Part shown: in pieces, positions 16,524-21,932 of the stretch
How positions within the stretch are numbered: position 1 is the first letter of the stretch
Layout of the letters: every line of letters starts with the position of its first letter
NCBI GenBank assembly: GCA_016704275.1
Contig: JADJAK010000004.1
Coordinates: forward strand, 1 to 21,932
Source: Gemmatimonadota bacterium
Lineage (GTDB): Bacteria > Gemmatimonadota > Gemmatimonadetes > Gemmatimonadales > GWC2-71-9
Direction of reading: 5' to 3'
Length of the DNA stretch: 21,932 nt
Notes under the pieces: model-generated
Databases searched by the model: none
Seen by the model: the letters and a program-made list of their open reading frames with translations, nothing else
Told to the model about the DNA's origin: nothing
Program-made: the position numbers and the translations under genes

Positions 16524-18003
16524 CCGGTACCTCATTCCGGACCGCCGCTCCGCCGTCGTGTGGCGGCACGGCGCCTGGTGGCTCGACCACCGCCAGCTCA
16601 AGCTCGCCGCGATCAATCAATCCAAGCTCACCCGCCTGCACACGGTCACCCCCCTCCGCACGAACGCGGCACTCAGTGCGGCCTTCGAGGCCGGTGACGA
16701 TCTCCTGTCAGAGCTCTCCCGGGAGCTCCGGGCCCACCAAGAGGGGGCCTCCGGGGCGGGCGACCGACTCAGCCTGGTCGACGGATATCACGAATGGGTG
16801 GATGCCCGCCACCTCGCCGACACCGAGCGCGCCGAGGGGGCAACGGCGCGCCAGCAACGCAACATTGCGCGCGCGTCCGTCACCCTGATCAAGCACGCCG
16901 GCGAGGCGCTGGTGTATCTGCGGAAGCAGGGTCGGGTGACGGCCCGCGTCGTCTCGTCGCAGGACACGCTCGCGTACGCGAAGGTGCTGGCCAAGAAGTA
17001 CAAGTCCGAGAACTCGCAACGCTCCCGATGGAAGGCGCTGCAGGCGTGGTTCTCGTGGATGATTGCGGAGAAGGGGGTGCAGACCGTCGGCAACATCTTC
17101 CCGCGCGGGAAGGGCCCCAAGGTGACGCCGCGGGTGCGGAAAGACAAAGACACGTTCCCCGTGCTGCGGGACGTCGCGGCAACACTCGACGCGCTCACCT
17201 ACCTGGCCCAGCTGGACCGGCGCTATCTCCCCGCCTACATCCGGATGCACCTCATCGCCTACACTGGGTGCCGGCTCGCCGAGACTGCGCACATGCGGTG
17301 GGACGGTCTAAGGCTGGGGGGCGAGGTGCCCAGCATCACAATCATCGAGACGAAACGGAAGGGCCACGCCACCCGCGTCGTGCCGCTGTGGCCGCGCCTC
17401 GAGGCCGCCCTGGGATACTACGCCCGCCGCCTTACGCTGGAGGGCGCGGAGGTGCCCACACACGGGCTGATCCTTCGTCCACGGGTCCAGGACATCTCGG
17501 ACCCAGCAGCGCGCGCGGCTATGCTTGAGCGGGCGAGGGAGCGGAAGTGGCTGACGACGGCTGACCGCATTGCTGCGCTCGAGCGCGGCCACATCAAGGC
17601 GGCCGGCTCCTACGCCCCGTACCGTGCCCTGAAGCGCGCGGCCCGGAATGGCGGGTTCGTGGTGGCGGGACCCCAACACATGCGCGCGATCGCCACGACG
17701 ATGCTCGAAAAGGTCTTGCAGCCGGGCACACAGCAACCGTATCCAGCGGAGACCGTGGGCCAGCTCCTGGGGCACAGCCTCAGGGTCAGGGGCGCCCACT
17801 ACCTCCGTAACGACATCGATCCGATGAAGCCCCGGACGACGCTCGATTATCATGGATGGGCCGATGTGCCGTATTGGGAGCCAGGCGCCCTGACGAAGGA
17901 GCGGTTTCGGGAGAGCTACCACGCCGAGCCGCCGGAAGTCGAGTCGCCCAAAGGCAAGAAGAAGCCTAGGAAGAAGAAGGCGGCCAAGAAGGCCGCCAAA
18001 TAG
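16474..18003 (+). CDS. int: Tyrosine-family site-specific integrase overlapping a tRNA gene
   Basis: Catalyses integration/excision of the element. I chose GTG 16474 (MPRQKRASSEVLLKG); TTG 16438 and GTG 16502 are alternatives. The core-binding domain lies around residues 95-215, the catalytic domain after 235. Counting from 16474: Arg267 in YTGCRLAETAHMRW, Lys294/296 in TKRKGHATRVVPLW, Arg404 in GPQHMRAIATTM, His434 in GQLLGHS and the nucleophile Tyr443 in GAHYLRND, nine residues after His434, the usual spacing. The box II His position three before Arg404 is Gln401; a His lies one residue off (402). A long insertion (RPRVQDISD...YAPYRALKRA) separates boxes. The C-terminus is a Lys-rich tail ending KKAAKKAAK. 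The TAG stop (18001-18003) supplies the first base of tRNA-Arg, so integrase and tRNA can share a transcript. Unlike its neighbours, this 1.5-kb frame is unbroken. Confidence 0.9.
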   Translation: MPRQKRASSEVLLKGVDRYLIPDRRSAVVWRHGAWWLDHRQLKLAAINQSKLTRLHTVTPLRTNAALSAAFEAGDDLLSELSRELRAHQEGASGAGDRLSLVDGYHEWVDARHLADTERAEGATARQQRNIARASVTLIKHAGEALVYLRKQGRVTARVVSSQDTLAYAKVLAKKYKSENSQRSRWKALQAWFSWMIAEKGVQTVGNIFPRGKGPKVTPRVRKDKDTFPVLRDVAATLDALTYLAQLDRRYLPAYIRMHLIAYTGCRLAETAHMRWDGLRLGGEVPSITIIETKRKGHATRVVPLWPRLEAALGYYARRLTLEGAEVPTHGLILRPRVQDISDPAARAAMLERARERKWLTTADRIAALERGHIKAAGSYAPYRALKRAARNGGFVVAGPQHMRAIATTMLEKVLQPGTQQPYPAETVGQLLGHSLRVRGAHYLRNDIDPMKPRTTLDYHGWADVPYWEPGALTKERFRESYHAEPPEVESPKGKKKPRKKKAAKKAAK

Positions 18004-18077
18004 CCCTCGTAGCTCAGCTGGATTAGAGCATGAGCCTTCTAAGCTCAGGGTCGCAGGTTCGAGTCCTGCCGGGGGCA
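18003..18077 (+). tRNA. tRNA-Arg (anticodon TCT)
   Basis: A full cloverleaf of 75 nt: acceptor GCCCTCG (18003-18009) with CGGGGGC (18070-18076), including one T-G wobble; D-stem GCTC/GAGC; anticodon stem TGAGC/GCTCA with loop CTTCTAA, anticodon TCT at 18038-18040; T-stem GCAGG/CCTGC with loop TTCGAGT; discriminator A at 18077. CCA is not encoded. It overlaps the integrase stop by one base and no separate promoter is visible. The acceptor differs from the 3' half copied 135 bp downstream (CGGGCGC). Confidence 0.93.
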
Positions 18078-18212
18078 TTTGTAGCCACGATCTGTAACCA
18101 GTGCATTGTCGCCCCCGCAAAGCCAGCAGTGGCGCGGGTTCTGATGGGGGGATAAGGTGAGCCCGCCAGCCTTCTAAGCTGCCGGTCGCAGGTTCGACTC
18201 CTGCCGGGCGCA
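18033..18212 (+). repeat. Imperfect 45-bp direct repeats of the tRNA-Arg 3' half: probable att sites
   Basis: Positions 18033-18077 (anticodon loop to discriminator) are repeated at 18168-18212 with 40 of 45 bases identical, offset 135 bp. Differences are three bases in the variable region, one in the T-loop and one in the acceptor. Duplicated tRNA 3' ends are the normal scar of tyrosine-integrase insertion into a tRNA gene, and the integrase lies immediately upstream. Confidence 0.75.
18168..18212 (+). pseudogene. tRNA-Arg 3'-half fragment (attachment-site copy)
   Basis: It contains the loop CTTCTAA with a four-pair stem, a perfect T-arm (GCAGG/CCTGC) and acceptor strand CGGGCGC with discriminator A. 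Upstream sequence does not complete a tRNA: GCGCGGG at 18132-18138 pairs only 5 of 7 with the acceptor, the D-arm is poor, and about four bases are in excess. CGGGCGC is the more usual acceptor end for a bacterial tRNA-Arg(TCT), so this 3' half may be the original chromosomal one. Confidence 0.65.
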
Positions 18213-18231
18213 CTCTTAGCCAAGCCAGAGC

Positions 18232-18615
18232 ATGACCGACGATCTCTTCGCCTCGCCAAAATCCAGACTCGTCGCCCAGCTGCTCGCCGTCTTCCTCGGC
18301 GTCTTCGGTGCGCACCGCTTTTACGTCGGCAAGGTCCAGAGCGGCATCCTGCAGGCGTGCACGCTCGGCGGCCTCGGGCTCTGGTACCTCTACGACAATA
18401 TTCTCATCGCCGCCGGCTCGTTCCGTGACGCCGACGGCAACCTCGTGGCCAACTGGGAGCCCGAGAGCGACCGCCTGATTCCGCCGGGGACGGCCGCCGC
18501 CATCTTCGATGAGCTCGACGCGCTCCGCGCCGAGGTCACCGAGCTGCAGGACCGCGTCGCGTTCGCCGAGCGGATGATCGAACCCGCCGCCCGCCGCGAC
18601 TCGACCCAGGCGTGA
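18232..18615 (+). CDS. TM2-domain membrane protein
   Basis: 127 residues from ATG 18232. The TM2 domain (residues ~10-60) shows SRLVAQLLAVFLGVFGAHRF, YVGK, a second helix ACTLGGLGLWYLYDNILIA and the short polar link between two helices that defines the family. After a hydrophilic stretch (DADGNLVANWEPESDRL) the C-terminus is a predicted coiled coil (FDELDALRAEVTELQDRVAF). TM2 proteins are small, widespread and of unsettled function. It starts 19 bp after the tRNA fragment and its TGA overlaps the GTG of the MATE gene, suggesting co-transcription. Confidence 0.88.
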   Translation: MTDDLFASPKSRLVAQLLAVFLGVFGAHRFYVGKVQSGILQACTLGGLGLWYLYDNILIAAGSFRDADGNLVANWEPESDRLIPPGTAAAIFDELDALRAEVTELQDRVAFAERMIEPAARRDSTQA

Positions 18616-19970
18616 CCGCCGGCGCCCTGCCGGCGTCGGTGTCCCCCCCCAACGCATTTCGGCCCCTCCTCCGCCTCGCCCTCCCGATCATCGGCGTCAA
18701 CGTCGGCATGATGCTGATGGGCGCGGTCGACACCATCATGGTCGGCCGCCTCTCGCCGCAGGCGCTCGCCGCCGTGGCGCTCGGCAACCTCTACGGCATG
18801 GCGGTGCTGATGTTCGGCCTCGGCATCCTCCTCTCCCTCGATCCGGTGCTGTCGCAGGCGCACGGCGCCGGTGAGGACGAGACGGTCGCGCTTGGGGTGC
18901 AGCGTGGCGTGGTGCTGGCGATCCTGCTCTCCGTGCCGCTCGCCGCGGTGATGTGGTTCGCCGAGCCGTTCCTGCGGATGGGTGCGCCAGCCGGCGGATG
19001 TCGTGCCGCTCGCGGGCACCTACTGCCGCGTGCTGATTCCCGCGTCCTCCCCTTCCTGCTCTTCACGGTCGGGCGACAGACGTTGCAGGTGTTGCACCGG
19101 GTGCAGCCGGTGCTCTGGACGATCCTCATCGCCAACCTCGTCAACATCGGCCTCAACCATTGGCTGATCTTCGGCGGCGCCGGCGTGCCGCCGCTCGGCG
19201 TGGCCGGCTCCGCAGCCGCCACGGCCGTGTCGCGCGTGGTGATGATCGTCCTGCTGGTTTTCCTCGCTCGGCGCGAGTTGGGGCCGATGCTTCGCCCGAT
19301 ACGGCCGCGTCTGCTGCAGGCGGCGCCGTTCGCGACGATGCTGCGCATCGGCGTGCCGATCGCGCTGCAGGTCGAGATCGAGATGGCGGCGTTTTCGATC
19401 GTCGGGCTGTTGATGGGGATGTTCGGCACGGTGCAGGTGGCCGGCCATCAGATCGCGCTGAATCTCGCGTCGCTGACCTTCATGGTGCCGATGGGCGTCG
19501 GCATGGCGGCGTCGGTGCTGATCGGGCAGGCGGTGGGGCGGGGTGACCGCGGCGCCCTCCGTGCAGGAGTGCGAGCGGCGCTCGTGGTGGGCGCGGGCTT
19601 CATGGTGCTGACCGGACTCATCTTCCTGGTGGTGCCGCACTGGATTGCGGCCCTCTACACCAACGCGGAACCGGTGGTGGCCTTTGCGGCGATCCTCCTG
19701 CCGATCGCCGGGGTCTTCCAGGTCTTCGACGGCATCCAGGTCGTCTGCATCGGCGTGCTGCGCGGCCTGGGCGACACCCACACGCCGATGCTCGTCAACC
19801 TCGTCGGCTTCGGCATCCTGGGCCTCGCAACGTCGACGTGGCTGGCGTACCGCACGCCGCTTGGGCCGATCGGCCTCTGGTGGGGGCTGGTCGTCGGCCT
19901 CGCGGCCGTGGCGCTGATCCTCCTGCACCGGGTGCGCGCGGCCCTGCGGCGACCACTTCAGCGGATCTAG
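18612..19970 (+). CDS. MATE-family multidrug/cation antiporter (locally frame-scrambled)
   Basis: Inner-membrane exporter of drugs or organic cations driven by Na+ or H+. It begins at GTG 18612 (GTGA overlap with the TM2 gene) and gives 452 residues with about 12 hydrophobic segments in two similar halves: LALPIIGVNVGMMLMGAVDT with IMVGRLS and LAAVALGNL near the start, and IGVPIALQVEIEMAAFSIVG with AGHQIALNLASLTFMVPMG in the second half. Between about 18,984 and 19,048 the translated residues (APAGGCRAARGHLLPRADS) are unlike the family, while the neighbouring frame reads RQPADVVPLAGTYCRVLIP, which fits MATE proteins. Two opposite one-base errors restore the full sequence. Length and ends are normal, so the gene is probably intact in the organism. 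Confidence 0.92.
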   Translation: MTAGALPASVSPPNAFRPLLRLALPIIGVNVGMMLMGAVDTIMVGRLSPQALAAVALGNLYGMAVLMFGLGILLSLDPVLSQAHGAGEDETVALGVQRGVVLAILLSVPLAAVMWFAEPFLRMGAPAGGCRAARGHLLPRADSRVLPFLLFTVGRQTLQVLHRVQPVLWTILIANLVNIGLNHWLIFGGAGVPPLGVAGSAAATAVSRVVMIVLLVFLARRELGPMLRPIRPRLLQAAPFATMLRIGVPIALQVEIEMAAFSIVGLLMGMFGTVQVAGHQIALNLASLTFMVPMGVGMAASVLIGQAVGRGDRGALRAGVRAALVVGAGFMVLTGLIFLVVPHWIAALYTNAEPVVAFAAILLPIAGVFQVFDGIQVVCIGVLRGLGDTHTPMLVNLVGFGILGLATSTWLAYRTPLGPIGLWWGLVVGLAAVALILLHRVRAALRRPLQRI

Positions 19971-19975
19971 CTGCG

Positions 19976-20987
19976 CTACTCGCCCACCGGCCGCGGCGAG
20001 GCCGGTGCTTCTGCTCCGCCGCGTGCCGACTGGCCACGTCGCCGAAGATCTTCTCGCCGTCGTAGCGGCCATTCTCGATGAAGACCTCCGAGATGAACCG
20101 CCCCACCAACACTCCCGCCAGGTAGATCCCCGGCACGCTCGACTCCAGCGTCTCAGCGTTCATCAGCGGCCGGTCACCTGCCTCGTCGAACTCGATGCCG
20201 AGCTGGCGCTGCAAGGCGAAGTCCGGGTGATAGCCGGTGAGCGCGTAGACCCGATCCGCCGGCAGGTCGACCGCCTCTCCGTCGGCCGTGCGGATCCGCA
20301 CGTCGGTCGGCGTGATGGCCACCTCGGCGCCCATATGCGCGGCGATCTCACCCGCGGCGATCCGGTTCTCGAGGTCGGGTCGCAACCAGTACTTCAGGCT
20401 CGGCTTGAACGCCTCGCGCCGATACATTAACGTCACCCGCGCCCCGGCACGGAAGCACTGCAGCGCCGTCTCCACCGCCGAGTTCTTCCCACCGATGATC
20501 ACGACGTCGAGGCCGGCCGTCCTGTGCGGCTCGTCGAACCAGTGTGACACATGCGGCAACAATTCGCCCGGAACGTCGAGCAGGTTGGCGTGATCGAAGT
20601 AGCCGGTGGCCAACACCAGTCGTTCACATCGCACGGTCTGCGGGCCTGCCCCCGTCCCCAGCGTGCACTCGATGCGCCCATCCCGCCGCTCGGCATGTAC
20701 CAGGCGCGTGTACGGCTGCACCGCGAGCTTCTCGGCGCGCACCACGCCGCGGTAGTACGTCAGCGCCTCTCGCGCGTCGCCTTTGGCGCCACTCTCACCA
20801 GACGGTGATCGCCAATCTCCAGCCGCTCGGGCGTGGTGAAGAAGGTCATCCCGATCGGGTAGCGCACGATCGCATCGGCAATCGCGCCGGCGTCGATCAC
20901 CAGCGCGCCGACACCTCGACGCTTCGCCGCAATCGCACAGGCCAGGCCGATCGGGCCGGCGCCGACAATCAGTGCCTCGACCTCCAT
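19976..20987 (-). CDS. YpdA-like FAD/NAD(P)H reductase (putative bacillithiol disulfide reductase; frame-broken)
   Basis: Flavoprotein oxidoreductase; YpdA relatives reduce bacillithiol disulfide with NADPH. ATG 20987 gives MEVEALIVGAGPIGLACAIA (FAD-binding GxGxxG), YPIGMTFFTTPERLEIG and then a frame break near 20,805. The next frame reads SGAKGDAREALTYYRGVVRA, LATGYFDHANLL, the second nucleotide-binding motif VVIIGGKNSAVETALQCFRA, KPSLKYWLRPDLENRI, ALTGYHPDFA and VPGIYLAGVLVGRFISEVFI. The GGKNSAVE and KYWLRPD signatures are characteristic of YpdA. After FGDVASRH the given frame has no stop and runs into the MATE gene; a one-base correction brings the stop at 19976-19978 (ending PRPVGE), leaving the two genes convergent and separate. 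Encoded 11 bp after the phosphatase, same strand. Confidence 0.88.
19985..20007. terminator. Bidirectional hairpin between convergent MATE and reductase genes
   Basis: CACCGGCC (19985-19992) and GGCCGGTG (20000-20007) are perfect complements around a 7-nt loop, 15 bp beyond the MATE stop. The hairpin would lie within the last codons of the reductase gene. There is a short CTTCT but no real T-run. Confidence 0.5.
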
Positions 20988-20998
20988 GGGGAGTGGCT

Positions 20999-21932
20999 TC
21001 ACTTCAGCTCCGACGCCGGAATGGCACGCTTCCACCGGACCGCGCCGGTGCGATCCTGAATCGTGATGGTCAGCACCCTCTCCTTCAGCGGCCCGGTCAC
21101 TTCAAGGAGGCCGAAGTTGCGGTCGTTCACCATGGTGCCCTCGACGCGGTACGCGTTCTGTTCGCTCTTCCATCCGGTGGACGGTCCGGCCGTCAGCGGC
21201 GACACGGTGAGGTCGTAGAGCGAGTGGCTGCCCGCGCGGTTCATCCGGCTCAGCTCGGTCCAGTGCTTGGCGCCACTGAGGAGGATGACGCCGGGGATCC
21301 GCTCTTCCGCCAGGCGGTCGAGGAAGAAGGTGCGCTCCGCCTCGTACGTCGCATAGTTCTCGAAGGTCACCGAGTTGTTCACCGTCTGTCCACCGATGAC
21401 CACCAGCTTGAAGGTGGCGCGCGATGACTTGAGCCCGTTCAGGAGCCATTCGATCTGCGGCCGGCCGAGGTAGCTCTTCGGGCCGGTGACACGATCCTGG
21501 GCGTCGCGATACCAGCGGTTGTCGGTGAGGAAGACATCGACATCGCTCCACCCGAACGACGACGTGACGCCACCATCGCCATCGGCACCGAGCGGTGGAT
21601 TACCCCAGAAGAGTTCGAACGCCGCGCGCGTGAGGAAGCGGCCGCCGTAGGAACGGTCGCTGTCGTTGGGCCGAAGTCGTGGTCGTCCCACGTCGCGTAG
21701 TGACTGGTGGCGGCCAACAGCGGCTGGAGCTCGGGCAGCGAGCGCGAGTGGGTGTAGCGATAGGAAGACGCCGGTGCGCGTGTCGAAGTCGCCCTCGCGC
21801 AGATAGGCGTTGTCGCCCATCCAGAGAACCAGGTCGGGGCGGCTGCGGGTCACGGCGCCGAGGATGTCGTACTCGCCGCCGTACGGGGCGCCGGGGCGGT
21901 CGAATTCCGGCTCGTTCACGTAGAAGCAGGAC
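20999..21932 (-). CDS. PhoD-like metallophosphatase / alkaline phosphatase D family (5' end outside window; locally frame-scrambled)
   Basis: Calcineurin-like phosphoesterase, usually secreted, hydrolysing phosphate esters or diesters. The frame is open to the window edge (SCFYVNEPEFDRPGAPYGG), so the signal peptide and first metal motif are missing. Seen are LVLWMGDNAYLREGD (metal-binding GDN), RSYGGRFLTRAAFELFWGNP, FLTDNRWYR, LVVIGGQTVNN and a late GAKHWTE (metal-binding His) and a beta-rich C-terminus. Between about 21,660 and 21,765 the translation is nonsense, whereas the adjacent frame has SHYATWDDHDFGP, the conserved WDDHD motif of PhoD; two opposite indels restore it. At least 310 residues remain. 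The reductase gene follows after 11 bp, suggesting one transcript. Confidence 0.85.
   Translation of the reverse strand, partial: SCFYVNEPEFDRPGAPYGGEYDILGAVTRSRPDLVLWMGDNAYLREGDFDTRTGVFLSLHPLALAARAPAAVGRHQSLRDVGRPRLRPNDSDRSYGGRFLTRAAFELFWGNPPLGADGDGGVTSSFGWSDVDVFLTDNRWYRDAQDRVTGPKSYLGRPQIEWLLNGLKSSRATFKLVVIGGQTVNNSVTFENYATYEAERTFFLDRLAEERIPGVILLSGAKHWTELSRMNRAGSHSLYDLTVSPLTAGPSTGWKSEQNAYRVEGTMVNDRNFGLLEVTGPLKERVLTITIQDRTGAVRWKRAIPASELK

Noticed and set aside
18132..18212. A second functional tRNA-Arg
   Set aside because: The 5' acceptor pairs only 5 of 7, the D-arm is poor and extra bases are present, so only the 3' half is tRNA-like.
19795..19975. C-terminal extension of the reductase frame into the MATE gene
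   Set aside because: The extra residues are antisense to conserved MATE codons; a stop in either other frame lies at 19968-19978, so a frame error near the true end is the better explanation.

Overview
The window is about 22 kb of GC-rich bacterial DNA with three parts: a divalent-metal resistance cluster, an integrase-linked mobile segment ending at a tRNA gene, and ordinary chromosomal genes. No rRNA or other strong taxonomic marker is present. The high GC, the YpdA-type reductase and the TM2/MATE/PhoD flank would fit a Gemmatimonadota-like or similar soil/water bacterium, but this is only a guess.

Region 1 (about 340-12,925, + strand) is a cadmium/zinc/cobalt-type efflux cluster. A CadC/ArsR-family repressor with a candidate promoter/operator is followed by a P1B-ATPase with an APC motif, a collapsed FTR1 iron-permease remnant fused in frame to the periplasmic domain of a 'transmembrane anchor' family protein, a small His-containing secreted protein, a complete CzcC-CzcB-CzcA RND pump, and a second P1B-ATPase with SPC and HEGST motifs (P1B-4 type). 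The last four genes overlap or nearly abut and end at a perfect hairpin. The two ATPases would move metal from the cytosol to the periplasm, and the RND pump from the periplasm to the outside.

Region 2 (about 12,926-18,212) looks like the integrase end of an integrative element. On the - strand it holds two or three small unknown proteins and a frame-broken AAA+ ATPase. Divergently on the + strand are a small excisionase-like protein and a tyrosine integrase. The integrase stop codon overlaps the first base of a complete tRNA-Arg(TCT), and 135 bp further on is an imperfect direct repeat of the tRNA 3' half, presumably an att site. The opposite element end is not visible, so whether the metal cluster is cargo is unknown.

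Region 3 (18,213-21,932) is chromosomal in character: a TM2-domain protein and a MATE exporter (overlapping GTGA), then convergently a YpdA-like FAD reductase and a PhoD-like phosphatase that runs off the right edge.

A dominant property of this sequence is about 20 apparent frame breaks spread over all three regions. Several are compensated +1/-1 pairs inside otherwise conserved motifs. This pattern fits uncorrected indels in the assembly better than natural gene decay, so frame-broken genes are annotated here over their full reconstructed span. The exception is the FTR1 locus, which lacks whole domains and looks genuinely deleted or misassembled.
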